Both the position numbers and the translations under genes were made by a program. DNA of 64,000 bases from Amphibacillus cookii (GTDB lineage Bacteria; Bacillota; Bacilli; Bacillales; Amphibacillaceae). The stretch spans positions 62,001 to 126,000 of the forward strand of contig NZ_JAFBDS010000005.1 in the NCBI RefSeq assembly GCF_016908375.1, in the 5' to 3' direction. The notes beneath the pieces are model-generated. The model ran no database searches. It had not been told where the DNA came from and saw only the letters and a list, made by a program, of their open reading frames with translations. Shown one piece after another: positions 1 through 8,664 of this stretch (its first letter is position 1; each line of letters begins with the position of its first letter).

Positions 1-189
<189 letters not shown>

Positions 190-1497
190 TTAGTATACTT
201 TCCCTTCAATAACATCGGTTAACTGCTCTCTCACCTCAGGAATTGGAATTTCATTAACAACAGGTGCGAGGAATCCATGAATGATTAAACGTTCTGCCTC
301 TTGCTTAGAAATCCCTCTACTCATCAAGTAATAGAGTTGAACAGGGTCAACACGACCAACAGATGCAGCATGCCCTGCTGTAACATCATCCTCATCAATC
401 AATAGAATAGGATTGGCATCACCTCGCGCATCTTTACTTAACATTAGCACACGAGATTCTTGCTCTGCGTTTGCCTTCGTTCCACCATGCTCGATCTTAC
501 CAATACCATGAAAAATCGCTGTAGCACTGTCTTTCATAACTCCATGTTGTAAAATAATCCCGTCTGATTGCTTACCATGATTAACGATCTTAGCGGTAAA
601 GTTCTGTGTCTGATCACCACGCCCAACCGATACCGCCTTGGCATAACAAACCGAATGATCACCTAATAGGTGGGTAATATTTTCAGAAACCGTATTCCCA
701 TCATTCATTTGTCCAAGTGCCCACTCAATTTTAGCATCCCGTTTGGCCACACCACGGCGATTCATGTATGTCGTTGTTCCATGAGCAAAGTGATCAACAG
801 AGCCAAATGATACCGTTGCGTTATTTTCAGCGATAACTTCTGTAATGACATTGGCTACTGTTTTTGTTTCATTGTGGCTTGATAAATAGTTTTCTACATA
901 AGTCACTTGACTATTTTGTTCAGCCACAATAATCACATGGTTGAATAAAGCTAACTGCGGATCTTCCTGCCAAAAAATGGCCTGTAACGGTTCTTCAACC
1001 ACAACATCTTTCGGTACATAAAGGAAGACACCCCCGTTCATTAATGCAGCGTGTAAAGCTGTCAATTTATGTTCATCAATTGATACGGCTTCTGTCATGT
1101 AATATTTTTGTACAAGATCAGCATGCTCATGTAAAGCTGTAAAAATATCTGTGAATATGACACCTTGTTGCTTTAATGTTTCAGACAGATGTTGATAGCT
1201 TTTTGATTGATTACGTAAAATAACTAAATTTTGTTGGTTCGCTTTCGTATTAACAAATTTTTTAATGTTTTCTGGTAGCTTATCTAAACTTGCAATAGCT
1301 TTACCTTCTGCTTCATGAGCAAAATCAGAAAAGTTCCAACGCGTTATATTCGTTTTATCCGGTTTTGGCATATCAAGCTGTTCCGCTTTAGTGAATGCAT
1401 TTTTACGAAAACGTTGCATCCATTCCGGTTCATTATATTTATTTGAAAAATTTTCAACATATTCTATATTATACTGATTTGATACCTCAACAGACAT
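190..1497 (-). CDS. sufD: Fe-S cluster assembly scaffold subunit SufD
   Basis: 435 residues, the usual SufD length. SufD pairs with SufC (and SufB) in the SufBC2D scaffold that builds Fe-S clusters in the cytoplasm. Recognisable family segments are the N-terminal EPEWMQRFRKNAF, and the C-terminal beta-helix core with HHxx-type strands (GIGKIEHGGTKANAEQESR, DEDDVTAGHAASVGRVDP, LMSRGISKQEAERL), which is shared with SufB. It follows sufC by 16 nt and is followed without a gap by sufS. The start ATG at 1497 has a GGAGG site just upstream (AAGGAGGGATTGT). Confidence 0.95.
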   Translation of the reverse strand: MSVEVSNQYNIEYVENFSNKYNEPEWMQRFRKNAFTKAEQLDMPKPDKTNITRWNFSDFAHEAEGKAIASLDKLPENIKKFVNTKANQQNLVILRNQSKSYQHLSETLKQQGVIFTDIFTALHEHADLVQKYYMTEAVSIDEHKLTALHAALMNGGVFLYVPKDVVVEEPLQAIFWQEDPQLALFNHVIIVAEQNSQVTYVENYLSSHNETKTVANVITEVIAENNATVSFGSVDHFAHGTTTYMNRRGVAKRDAKIEWALGQMNDGNTVSENITHLLGDHSVCYAKAVSVGRGDQTQNFTAKIVNHGKQSDGIILQHGVMKDSATAIFHGIGKIEHGGTKANAEQESRVLMLSKDARGDANPILLIDEDDVTAGHAASVGRVDPVQLYYLMSRGISKQEAERLIIHGFLAPVVNEIPIPEVREQLTDVIEGKVY

Positions 1498-1513
1498 ACA
1501 ATCCCTCCTTACT

Positions 1514-2299
1514 TTAAGCGTCTACGCCAACAGTTTCGTCTTCAATGCCTAATTCTTGTTTAATCCAATCATAGCCTTCACTTTCTAACCGTTCAACCAA
1601 CTCTGGACCACCTGATTTAACAACACGTCCCTGCATCATCACATGAACATAATCTGGCGTCACATAATTCAATAAACGTTGATAATGTGTAATAATTAAA
1701 CAACCAAATGCTTCATTACGTAATTTATTAATCCCTTTCGACACCACTTTAAGTGCATCAATATCAAGACCAGAATCGATTTCATCCAAGATCCCAATCG
1801 CTGGTTTTAATAACATCAACTGAAGGATTTCGTTACGTTTCTTCTCCCCACCAGAAAAACCTTCATTAAGGTATCGTTGAGCCATGTTTTTATCCATATC
1901 AAGATAATCCATGACTTGATCCATTTCTTTAATAAATTTCATTAATGGAATTTCGTCTCCTTCTTCACGATGGGCATTAATTGAAGAACGAAGAAAGTCA
2001 GAAGTCGTTACACCACTGATTTCACTCGGATATTGCATCGCTAGAAATAGACCTGCTTTAGCACGTTCGTCTACTTCCATCTCAAGCACATCTTCACCAT
2101 CCATTAAAATGCTACCTTTTGTTACTTCGTATTTGGGATGTCCCATTATCGCCGAAGCTAATGTTGATTTCCCTGTCCCATTTGGTCCCATTATTGCATG
2201 GAATTCTCCACCTTTAACCGTTAAATTTACACCTTTTAATATTTCTTTACCTTCAATTTCTACATGAAGATCTTTAATTTCTAAAGTTGATCCACTCAT
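1514..2299 (-). CDS. sufC: Fe-S assembly ATPase SufC
   Basis: 261-residue ABC-type ATPase of the Suf scaffold. Walker A is GPNGTGKST, the signature is FSGGEKKRNEILQ, and Walker B is PAIGILDEIDSGLD, with the SufC-specific switch ending in ITHYQRLLNYV. I place the start at the ATG of MSGSTLEIKD (2297-2299), which is preceded by GGAGGT with good spacing. The reading frame is open 24 codons further upstream, but that extension is hydrophobic and has no ribosome binding site. It is the first gene of the sufCDS operon here. SufC lacks membrane segments and works with SufB and SufD in the cytoplasm. Confidence 0.95.
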   Translation of the reverse strand: MSGSTLEIKDLHVEIEGKEILKGVNLTVKGGEFHAIMGPNGTGKSTLASAIMGHPKYEVTKGSILMDGEDVLEMEVDERAKAGLFLAMQYPSEISGVTTSDFLRSSINAHREEGDEIPLMKFIKEMDQVMDYLDMDKNMAQRYLNEGFSGGEKKRNEILQLMLLKPAIGILDEIDSGLDIDALKVVSKGINKLRNEAFGCLIITHYQRLLNYVTPDYVHVMMQGRVVKSGGPELVERLESEGYDWIKQELGIEDETVGVDA

Positions 2300-2386
2300 A
2301 CCTATACCTCCAAGAAAAATAATATATAATATTTTGAAGAATAGTTTAATTTTAACTTTAACCATTCTCACTTTATTCTCATTACA

Positions 2387-2415
2387 ATCTTATACTATTT
2401 CAAATCTAATATCAA
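2387..2415 (-). promoter_or_regulatory. Probable sigma-A promoter of the suf operon
   Basis: On the minus strand TTGATA (2410-2415) and TAAGAT (2387-2392) are separated by exactly 17 nt, about 90 nt upstream of the sufC start codon. This is the best sigma-A match between sufC and the upstream terminator. Confidence 0.5.
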
Positions 2416-2516
2416 GATTTTAAAACGCTAATCAATCGCTTTTTAAACCTAAAAGTAAAAAAAGTTTTGTTATTTTCTATTTTAACATAGATACGTCTTT
2501 TGTTCTCTTTATTATA

Positions 2517-2639
2517 CTATAAACTGAAACGATACATCCTATCCTTAACATAGTATCTTTGTTGAATGCTTGGATGATACTTATATATATGTATAGACAC
2601 TATAACGACTACAGGGAAAGTCTTTTCACACCCGTTCAC
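2517..2639 (-). CDS. Possible 40-residue peptide of unknown function
   Basis: A GTG codon (2637-2639) is preceded by a strong ribosome binding site (GGAGGT, 9 nt spacing). It opens a 40-codon frame starting MNGCEKTFPVVVIVSIHIYK, with a short hydrophobic stretch. No family is recognised. It lies between the terminator at 2709-2762 and the suf promoter, so it would need its own promoter, and none is obvious. The only positive evidence is the ribosome binding site, so the gene is doubtful. Confidence 0.2.
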   Translation of the reverse strand: MNGCEKTFPVVVIVSIHIYKYHPSIQQRYYVKDRMYRFSL

Positions 2640-2708
2640 TTTTATTAGACCTCCACTTAGAAATTTCGACTTTATCACCCCCTCGCATTTTCTCCTTTCA
2701 TAACGCAC

Positions 2709-2762
2709 AAAAAAGGCTACTCCACTACAAAGTCATATTCGCTGACATTGTTGAGGAGAGCC
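2709..2762 (-). terminator. Rho-independent terminator after the small gene at 2779-2967
   Basis: On the minus strand an imperfect stem of about 20 bp (starts GGCTCTCCTC, ends GTGGAGTAGCC) with a loop around GCGAATA is followed by a run of six T. Confidence 0.85.
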
Positions 2763-2778
2763 CCCTTAAACTACATTA

Positions 2779-2967
2779 TTAACGATGTACTTGCCGATTC
2801 ATCTCTTTTACAAGATACATACCCTGTTGATGACTTTTTTCTCGTTTTTTTTCTACTTCGATACGCTTCTCAATATCTGCTTCATATTTAGCAAAGCAAC
2901 AATTGTGTGTTTGATGCATTGCTTTTTCCATTTCAGTTGTATAATTTAGTTCTAATTTACTAACCAT
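2779..2967 (-). CDS. Small hypothetical protein, 62 residues
   Basis: Starts MVSKLELNYTTEMEKAMH and is rich in charged residues (EADIEKRIEVEKKREKSHQQ), predicting a helix or coiled coil. It has a Cys-Cys pair in HNCCFAKYE and no membrane segment or signal peptide. The ATG at 2965-2967 has GGAAGA about 10 nt upstream. The frame is open 12 codons further to a TTG, but without a better ribosome binding site. It is a single gene: a strong terminator follows, and the next upstream gene is metQ. The family is not recognised. The terminator and codon pattern favour a real gene. Confidence 0.55.
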   Translation of the reverse strand: MVSKLELNYTTEMEKAMHQTHNCCFAKYEADIEKRIEVEKKREKSHQQGMYLVKEMNRQVHR

Positions 2968-3152
2968 TGTGAGATAATCTTCCTTTCTTTTCACTGACAA
3001 CAATTAGTATAACATTTAGAAAAACGATAGCCAAAGCGGATTAAGAAGCACTTGAACCGATTTAACTTATTAACCGTTCACTTAACAAAAATATAGATTG
3101 AATGGTTAGAAAATAAACATTTTCCTTTAATTTCGTTCGATTTTCTTACAAA

Positions 3153-3974
3153 TTACCCTTCAGATCCTACAGCAACAACTTCACCATCGTACTTTTCAGT
3201 AATAAAATTCTGAATAGCTTCAGACTGTAAGACTTCGACTAACTTTAATAGATTTTCGTTGTCTTCATCCTCAGCACGTGCTGCTACAATATTTACATAT
3301 AACGAATCAGAGCCTTCTACAAATAAGGCATCATCAAGCGGTGAAAGACCCGCTTCAATCGCATAATTTGTGTTAATAGCAATCAGGGCATCTTGATCGG
3401 ATTGATAAGCCTCAACCAATAGTTCTGGATTGACATCTGGTGAGAATTCAAGCTCTAGTGGATTGTCAATAATATCATCTACTGTCGCTTCTGATCGTTC
3501 AACATCCTCAGCTAACGTAAGTAAGCCATTCGCTTCAAATAATGCTAAAATGCGACCATGATCAGGGACATTTCGACTAATAACAACCTCTGTTCCAACT
3601 TCTATATCGTCAATACTCTCTATATTTTGTGAATAGACACCCATAGGCTCAACATGAACACCACCTAAGTTAACAAGATCATAATCATTTTCTGCAATTG
3701 ATGTCTCTAAAAACGGCACATGTTGAAAATAATTTGCATCTAATTCGCCTCTTGATAAATCTTCATTTACCAAACCATAGTCTGTATATGTTTCAATTGT
3801 TAAAGTTATCCCCTCTTCTTCTAAAATAGGTACAGCTTCCTCCAACACTTCAGCATGTGGAACACTTGTTGCTCCCACTTTAATTTCGTTTGTATCTACA
3901 GTATCTTCGCCACCGCATGCAACGAGTACTAAACTAATTAAAGCAAATACTAACACTATTAATCTTTTTTTCAT
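3153..3974 (-). CDS. metQ: Methionine ABC transporter substrate-binding lipoprotein MetQ
   Basis: 273 residues with a lipoprotein signal peptide (MKKRLIVLVFALISLVLVAC) and lipobox LVAC, giving a lipidated Cys20 on the outer face of the membrane. The mature part is a NlpA/MetQ binding domain (IKVGATSVPHAEVLEE near the start, ELDANYFQHVPFLE, AINTNYAIEAGLSP). It captures methionine and delivers it to MetP/MetN. It is the last gene of metN-metP-metQ, 72 nt after metP. The product is acidic, as expected for an extracytoplasmic protein of a salt-adapted bacterium. Confidence 0.93.
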   Translation of the reverse strand: MKKRLIVLVFALISLVLVACGGEDTVDTNEIKVGATSVPHAEVLEEAVPILEEEGITLTIETYTDYGLVNEDLSRGELDANYFQHVPFLETSIAENDYDLVNLGGVHVEPMGVYSQNIESIDDIEVGTEVVISRNVPDHGRILALFEANGLLTLAEDVERSEATVDDIIDNPLELEFSPDVNPELLVEAYQSDQDALIAINTNYAIEAGLSPLDDALFVEGSDSLYVNIVAARAEDEDNENLLKLVEVLQSEAIQNFITEKYDGEVVAVGSEG

Positions 3975-4046
3975 TTTTCATTTCCCCTTTTCTGTTTTTT
4001 ATCTATGTTTGCCCTCATTAAAAGGCTGACACACTATTGATCTTCA

Positions 4047-4712
4047 CTAGCGCTTATCTAAACGCTTGGTCATCCAATCTCCAATAAATTGAAAGATAAA
4101 GACGATAATGACAATAAGAACGGTACAAACAAAAACAATATCGAAATTTCGGCGTGTAAACCCATAGAAATACGCATAATCACCTAAACCACCAGCTCCA
4201 ATCATGCCTGCAATAGCTGTATAACCAACTAAAGCAATCGATGTCACAGTTAACCCTGACACTAGAGCAGGAATGGATTCTTTTAACAATACTTTAAAGA
4301 TTATAGTTGACGTTTTCGCTCCCATCGCTTGAGCGGCTTCGACCACACCTTTATCAATTTCCCTTAATGCTATTTCAACTAATCGACCATAAAATGGTGC
4401 CGTTCCAACAATTAAAGCGGGAATGGCTGGTGTTGTTCCGCGAAACGTTCCAAATAAAAAAATAGTAACTGGGAAAAGCAAGAAGATTAAAATAGCAAAT
4501 GGGATCGCTCGAAAAACATTGACAAATGTAGCAGTAATAATATGAATATATTTATTTTGCCAAAGCCCTCCTGGTGAGGTTAAATAAAGCAATAACCCTA
4601 ATAGTAAACCAAGGATAAGTGCACCTATTAATGCAACTATTGTCATGTAAAAAGTTTCACCGGTTGCTATCATTAAATCGGGCCAATCTACATTTGGAAA
4701 TAAATCAGTCAT
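4047..4712 (-). CDS. metP: Methionine ABC transporter permease MetP (MetI family)
   Basis: 221-residue inner-membrane permease with about five transmembrane segments and the BPD-transporter coupling motif EAAQAMGAKTSTIIFKVLLKE near residues 130-150, which contacts MetN. I choose the ATG at 4710-4712 (MTDLFPNVDW), 8 nt after GGAGGT. It overlaps the end of metN by 8 nt, which suggests translational coupling. It forms the channel of the D/L-methionine uptake system with MetN and MetQ. Confidence 0.92.
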   Translation of the reverse strand: MTDLFPNVDWPDLMIATGETFYMTIVALIGALILGLLLGLLLYLTSPGGLWQNKYIHIITATFVNVFRAIPFAILIFLLFPVTIFLFGTFRGTTPAIPALIVGTAPFYGRLVEIALREIDKGVVEAAQAMGAKTSTIIFKVLLKESIPALVSGLTVTSIALVGYTAIAGMIGAGGLGDYAYFYGFTRRNFDIVFVCTVLIVIIVFIFQFIGDWMTKRLDKR

Positions 4713-5730
4713 TTGCAACAACCTCCACTTCTATTGAAGTAGAATCCATATATGCGATTGCTTGACTAACCACTTCATCAGTGCCCGTGACTTGAATATA
4801 TAGTGAGCCATAAGCACCGGCTTGAGTTTGTTTAATGTTACCTTGTAAAATATTAAGTTCAACATCATATTTTTTAGCGACTTGACTAATAAAGGCTTGA
4901 TTTGTTGATTCACCAATAAATTGTAGCTTTAAAACTTTTCCTGAATTAACCTGTTGAATAAAGATGTCATCAGCAACTTCATTATCTGGCTTACCCATCA
5001 CTTGCTCAACGAACTTTTTCGTTACCGGTTGTTTTGGATGCGAGAAAACATCGAGTACGGATCCTTGTTCAACAATACGACCATCTTCCATAACCGCAAC
5101 ATTATGACAAATCTTTTGAATGACATGCATCTCATGTGTAATTAGAATAATTGTTAATCCTAATTTTTCATTAATATCTACTAACAACGATAAAATTGAA
5201 TCTGTTGTCTCCGGGTCCAGTGCTGAAGTGGCTTCATCACACAATAGAACTTTAGGATTATTAGCTAATGCACGAGCAATGCCAACACGTTGCTTTTGCC
5301 CACCACTTAATTGAGCTGGATAAGCGTCTTCTCTTCCTGTCAAACCCACTAATTGAATTAATTGATCGACACGCTCACTGCGTTCAGTTTTAGATAAGCC
5401 TGCTATTTCTAAAGGAAAAGCAATATTTTCTCTTACGGTTCGAGACCATAATAAATTAAAGTGTTGAAAGATCATGCCTATTTCCTGTCGTGATATGCGA
5501 AGATCTCTTTTACTTAATTTTGTAATGTCCTGATCATCAATTAAAACCGATCCAGCACTTGGTTCTTCTAAACGATTAATCAAGCGAATAAATGTACTTT
5601 TACCTGCACCACTATAGCCAATCATGCCAAATATTTCACCTTTATTTATTTGAAGGTCAATGTGATCAACAGCTTGAATCGATTGATTTGATGTCTGAAA
5701 TACCTTTGATAATTGATCAATTTTTATCAT
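4705..5730 (-). CDS. metN: Methionine ABC transporter ATP-binding protein MetN
   Basis: 341 residues. The N-terminal ABC ATPase has Walker A GYSGAGKST, signature LSGGQKQRVGIARAL, Walker B VLLCDEATSALD and switch ITHEMHV. The C-terminal NIL/ACT-like domain (about residues 265-341, LKLQFIGESTNQAFISQ onwards) is the methionine-sensing regulatory domain typical of MetN. The ATG at 5730 has GGGAAGG upstream. It is the first gene of the operon, and transcription is controlled by the S-box leader at 5786-5971. Confidence 0.94.
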   Translation of the reverse strand: MIKIDQLSKVFQTSNQSIQAVDHIDLQINKGEIFGMIGYSGAGKSTFIRLINRLEEPSAGSVLIDDQDITKLSKRDLRISRQEIGMIFQHFNLLWSRTVRENIAFPLEIAGLSKTERSERVDQLIQLVGLTGREDAYPAQLSGGQKQRVGIARALANNPKVLLCDEATSALDPETTDSILSLLVDINEKLGLTIILITHEMHVIQKICHNVAVMEDGRIVEQGSVLDVFSHPKQPVTKKFVEQVMGKPDNEVADDIFIQQVNSGKVLKLQFIGESTNQAFISQVAKKYDVELNILQGNIKQTQAGAYGSLYIQVTGTDEVVSQAIAYMDSTSIEVEVVAND

Positions 5731-5785
5731 TTGCCTTCCCCCCCACTTCTCTCTCTTTCAGCTAATTTGCACTACAATTGTAATT

Positions 5786-5971
5786 GAAAAGCGTCTCCCT
5801 GCTCTCCTTAAAGAGAACAGAAAGACGCTGGAATGACACAAAATATGGTCTACTTGTTCTCTTATCTGCCAAAGCATAGCTGCTTCGCAGGAATTGGCAC
5901 CATTTTAAACGTATTGTTTAACGGTTGCCGGGCTTCTTCGGGCCAGTCCCTCCACCTCTCTCGATAAGAGT
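5786..5971 (-). promoter_or_regulatory. SAM-I (S-box) riboswitch with terminator, leader of metNPQ
   Basis: The minus strand carries the S-box landmarks in order: the P1 strand CTCTTATC (5963-5970), AGAGAGGTGGAGGGACTGG, CCCGAAGAAGCCCGGCAACC, TGGTGCCAATTCCTGC, a variable hairpin and the closing P1 strand GATAAGAG (5859-5866). A rho-independent terminator follows (GCGTC...GACGC, 5791-5829, then TTTTC). High S-adenosylmethionine is expected to favour the terminator and switch the methionine transporter off, as established for this riboswitch class. Confidence 0.95.
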
Positions 5972-5997
5972 TCGAATTATTTAATTATTTAACAGTG

Positions 5998-6026
5998 ATA
6001 TTAGCATGTGTTTGGTCAAGTGTCAA
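5998..6026 (-). promoter_or_regulatory. Promoter of the S-box/metNPQ transcript
   Basis: On the minus strand a perfect -35 TTGACA (6021-6026), a 17-nt spacer and -10 TAATAT (5998-6003) lie about 30 nt upstream of the riboswitch. Confidence 0.75.
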
Positions 6027-6090
6027 TTGGTTTTCAGCATTTTTTAAAAATGATATACTCGAGTCAACAACTAGAAAAGGATGAGATCCT

Positions 6091-6504
6091 GTGAGAGCCC
6101 CCGACTTTTGCTTACCATACATCGATAGAGATCAATATTATCAACTGAGTGACCAGCGCGGAAAAATTGTTGTGTTAACATTCTGGGCTTCTTGGTGTCC
6201 AGATTGCAGCAATGATCTACCTCTAAAAGAGCGTCTTTATCAAAGTATCGACCAAACAAAGATGTCCTTTATTACAATTAATGTTGTTGGTAGAGAGCGA
6301 GACCCCAATGAAGGGATACGTTATTATCAGAAATTTCTTAGTCAGCCTACTTTAATCGATCACGGAATCGATGTTTATCGCAAATACAATTGCTTAGGTG
6401 TTCCAACTACCGTAATCATTGATCAGCAAGGTTATATTATTAAACAATTTACGGATCAAGCAAAGCCTCTTGATATTATGGAAACCATTGGAGAGCTCAT
6501 TTAA
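6091..6504 (+). CDS. TlpA/ResA-like thioredoxin-fold protein
   Basis: 137 residues with a thioredoxin fold: N-terminal APDFCLPYIDRDQYYQLSD, active site FWASWCPDCS (Cys36 and Cys39), and a cis-proline loop LGVPTTVIID. Unlike ResA or TlpA it has no signal peptide or membrane anchor, so it should act in the cytoplasm. The start is a GTG (6091) with AAAAGG upstream; the nearby ATG at 6081 is in another frame. It lies divergent from metNPQ, where B. subtilis has the thioredoxin-like yusE, though this is a longer, different type. The substrate is unknown. Confidence 0.8.
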   Translation: MRAPDFCLPYIDRDQYYQLSDQRGKIVVLTFWASWCPDCSNDLPLKERLYQSIDQTKMSFITINVVGRERDPNEGIRYYQKFLSQPTLIDHGIDVYRKYNCLGVPTTVIIDQQGYIIKQFTDQAKPLDIMETIGELI

Positions 6505-6700
6505 TGTATCAATACCCTTAGGTACAGTCTTTCGGTGCACTTAAATAAACTGGTTGGGCATAACAAAAATATCTTCTGTAAATACGAGAGATGTTACAAT
6601 ATGTGTGTTGATAATGCGGTTACATCGCCTCCCCGAAAAATTTGTGCCCGCTAGAGCTGTTCATAATTCCTCTGTTAGATCTTAGCTAATGTAATAAAAA

Positions 6701-6739
6701 CGAAGGATCCATTTATTTAAGAATGGATCCTTCATTTTT
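6701..6739. terminator. Bidirectional terminator
   Basis: A perfect 12-bp stem GAAGGATCCATT / AATGGATCCTTC with an 8-nt loop is flanked by AAAAAC on the left and ATTTTTG on the right. It can stop the thioredoxin-like gene from the left and gcvH transcription from the right. The rest of the 6505-6888 gap holds no gene that I can see. Confidence 0.85.
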
Positions 6740-6888
6740 GATCTTATTTTCTTTTGTTTTTGACCGGGTCTCTGTTGTTCTACGTTAATTGAAAAAAGTG
6801 GAAAGTAACAAAATCAACGTTCTTAGTCTCCAATTACAACATGTCGACTTACTTGCTAAAAAACAAATCGCTGTACGCTTTTAAACGG

Positions 6889-7275
6889 TTACTCTGTTTC
6901 ACTTAATTGCTTTTGATAACTTTGCGGGTCCAAAAGTTGCTTTAATTGATCAGGATTTGTCGGTCTGATCTGAATCAGCCACCCTTGTTGATATGGTGAG
7001 TCATTAACTAATTCAGGTGTATCTTCTAATGCTTGATTAACTTTAACCACTTCACCATCCACTGGTACATAAAGTTCAGATACAGTTTTAACGGATTCTA
7101 CACTTCCGAAAGAATCATTTGCTAACAACTGCTCACCTTGTTCAGGTAGTTCGACAAACACCACATCACCTAGTTCATCTTGAGCGTGATCGGTTACACC
7201 AATACTAATGCTATCACCTTCTTCTCGAACCCAAATATGCTCCTCTGTATATTTCAAGTCATTTGGTAAATTCAT
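6889..7275 (-). CDS. gcvH: Glycine cleavage system H protein
   Basis: 128-residue lipoyl carrier protein. The lipoylation motif SVESVKTVSELYVP puts the modified lysine at Lys63; GDVVFVELPEQGE is also typical. It shuttles the aminomethyl group between the P, T and L proteins, and in Bacilli it also serves as lipoyl donor. I choose the ATG at 7273-7275, six nt after AAGGAGG. An ATG two codons earlier lies too close to the ribosome binding site. It follows yusI by 11 nt. Other glycine cleavage genes are not in the window; lplJ (35850-36845) provides lipoate. Confidence 0.94.
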   Translation of the reverse strand: MNLPNDLKYTEEHIWVREEGDSISIGVTDHAQDELGDVVFVELPEQGEQLLANDSFGSVESVKTVSELYVPVDGEVVKVNQALEDTPELVNDSPYQQGWLIQIRPTNPDQLKQLLDPQSYQKQLSETE

Positions 7276-7286
7276 CGCCATCCTCC

Positions 7287-7640
7287 TTATATCCATGTTT
7301 GTTCAAATTGCTTTTCATTAAATCCGACCGTTACAAACTGTTCACTTACTGTAAGTGGTCGTTTTATCAACATACCGTCTGAAGCTAATAAATTTATTTT
7401 TTCATCATCGGTCATATCAGCCAATTTATCTTTCAAACCCAGCTCCCGATATTTTTGACCACTCGTATTGAAAAATCTTTTAATTGGCAATTCACTCTTT
7501 TCAATAATAGCTTTTAACTCTCCTTTAGTGGGCGGTTGTTCAACGATATGTATATCATGGTAATCGACACCTTGATCCTCAAGCCACTTTTTAGCTTTGC
7601 GACACGTCCCACACTTAGGGTAACAATAAAAATTAATCAC
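7287..7640 (-). CDS. yusI: ArsC/Spx-family protein YusI
   Basis: 117 residues beginning MINFYCYPKCGTCRKAKKWL: a thioredoxin-fold ArsC-family protein with the redox pair Cys-Gly-Thr-Cys. The start is most likely the GTG at 7638-7640, 9 nt after GAAGGAG. A TTG six codons upstream overlaps that site. The N-terminal CGTC and the arginine in KRPLTVSEQF match the YusI/YffB branch rather than the RNA-polymerase-binding regulator Spx. It is co-transcribed with gcvH, as in B. subtilis. The exact function is unknown. Confidence 0.85.
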   Translation of the reverse strand: MINFYCYPKCGTCRKAKKWLEDQGVDYHDIHIVEQPPTKGELKAIIEKSELPIKRFFNTSGQKYRELGLKDKLADMTDDEKINLLASDGMLIKRPLTVSEQFVTVGFNEKQFEQTWI

Positions 7641-7792
7641 AGCTATCAACTCCTTCAATCGATAAATTCATTTTATTAACAGTATAGTTTTATGTTAAAG
7701 ATTTTACCAATCATCTGCATATAGAAGAACATTGCATATTTTACCCGTTATAAGACACATTATGATTATAACGTTATTTTAAAGGAGGATGC

Positions 7793-8050
7793 ATGATGCA
7801 ACACTATAATCAAACGAACAATAGCTTAATGACACAACCCCCCGAGATGATAAGTTCCAAAGACCTTTTATATTTAACTGATATGATGTCTTGGAATTTA
7901 TCAGTAATAAAAAAGGCTAATTTTCTAGCTAAGGATTGTAAATTAACCGAAACAAAACAGGCATTAGATAAACTATGCCAAATGCATGAGCGTCACTATC
8001 AAGTACTACTTAATTTCACCAAAAGCCAAAGCAACCAAATGGTTCACTAA
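7793..8050 (+). CDS. CotF-like small coat-associated protein
   Basis: 85 residues with the four-helix ferritin-like pattern of spore coat F-like partner proteins (ISSKDLLYLTDMMSWNLSVIKKAN, QALDKLCQMHERHYQVLLNF). AAAGGAGGATGC precedes two adjacent ATG codons (7793 and 7796); the second has the better spacing. It lies 16 nt upstream of a clearer CotF-domain gene and is surely co-transcribed with it. This implies expression during sporulation, but no sporulation sigma-factor promoter could be assigned with confidence. Confidence 0.65.
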   Translation: MMQHYNQTNNSLMTQPPEMISSKDLLYLTDMMSWNLSVIKKANFLAKDCKLTETKQALDKLCQMHERHYQVLLNFTKSQSNQMVH

Positions 8051-8066
8051 AAGGAGGGAAACATAG

Positions 8067-8387
8067 ATGCAAACAAATAAAATACAGAACCCGGAAACCC
8101 CAATTGAAAAGTCACCACAATTAAATGACCGGGATATTATCAATGATTTACTGGCTACTGAAAAATATATGACAGATGGTTATTGCACCGCTCTTAATGA
8201 AGCAAGTAACCATGCTTTATATGAAGACTTACTTCAGATATTTACTGAGACTCAAAATCAACAACGACACTTGTACAATCTGATGTTTAAAAATGGTTGG
8301 TATAGTTTAGATAAGGCAGACACCCAACAAATCACTCAAGCAGTTAATCAATTTACAGACTATATGAATCAATTTCCTGTTCATTAA
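8067..8387 (+). CDS. Spore coat protein, CotF family
   Basis: 106 residues. The core LNDRDIINDLLATEKYMTDG, followed by ALNEASNHALYEDLLQIF, TQNQQRHLYNLMFKNGWYSL and a C-terminal helix, is the coat F domain found in YraF/YraG/YusN-type proteins. It is soluble, with no signal peptide. AAAGGAGGG lies upstream of the ATG. It is the second gene of a two-gene operon with the CotF-like gene at 7793. CotF-type proteins are spore coat components; which coat layer is involved cannot be seen here. Confidence 0.85.
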   Translation: MQTNKIQNPETPIEKSPQLNDRDIINDLLATEKYMTDGYCTALNEASNHALYEDLLQIFTETQNQQRHLYNLMFKNGWYSLDKADTQQITQAVNQFTDYMNQFPVH

Positions 8388-8454
8388 ATCAGAATAGGTT
8401 AGAATCAAAAACATACAAAGCAAAGCGATTGACTCAAGTGTAAACGATTTGATT

Positions 8455-8642
8455 GTAAAAAGGCGTGATTACTCACAATTGTTCGTGTGTATACACTATT
8501 TATCCGCGAGTCACGGCACTGTGCAGATAACACGTAGGAGACCGTGTGTTTGAAGTCGTTCGAACGATTTCAACCCGTCGTTTTGGAGTAGCATTAACTA
8601 AACCGAATCATCCTATCTTTGGGATGGTTCGGTTTAGTTTTT
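8455..8642 (+). ncRNA. Possible small structured RNA or structured 3' UTR
   Basis: Between the convergent coat gene and rnfD, three hairpins stand in a row on the plus strand. The first has arms AACACG/CGTGTGTT (8528-8551). The second is a near-perfect hairpin TTGAAGTCGT-TCGA-ACGATTTCAA (8551-8574). The third is a strong terminator (8596-8642). The coat gene ends 208 nt before the terminator, which is long for a simple 3' UTR. No coding frame is present and no known RNA family was recognised. Confidence 0.3.
8596..8642 (+). terminator. Rho-independent terminator
   Basis: An 18-bp stem AACTAAACCGAATCATCC / GGATGGTTCGGTTTAGTT, with one G-T pair and an eight-nt loop, is followed by TTTTT on the plus strand. 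Confidence 0.9.
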
Positions 8643-8664
8643 ACTTATTTTCTATATATGATAA

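Noticed and set aside
2640-2708. Longer form of the small open frame at 2517-2639
   Set aside because: The upstream start lies within the end of the terminator region and lacks a spaced ribosome binding site; only the 40-codon form with GGAGGT is worth listing.
8388-8642. 6S RNA, tmRNA or SRP RNA
   Set aside because: None of the conserved sequences of these RNAs that I know could be found; only hairpins and a terminator are visible.
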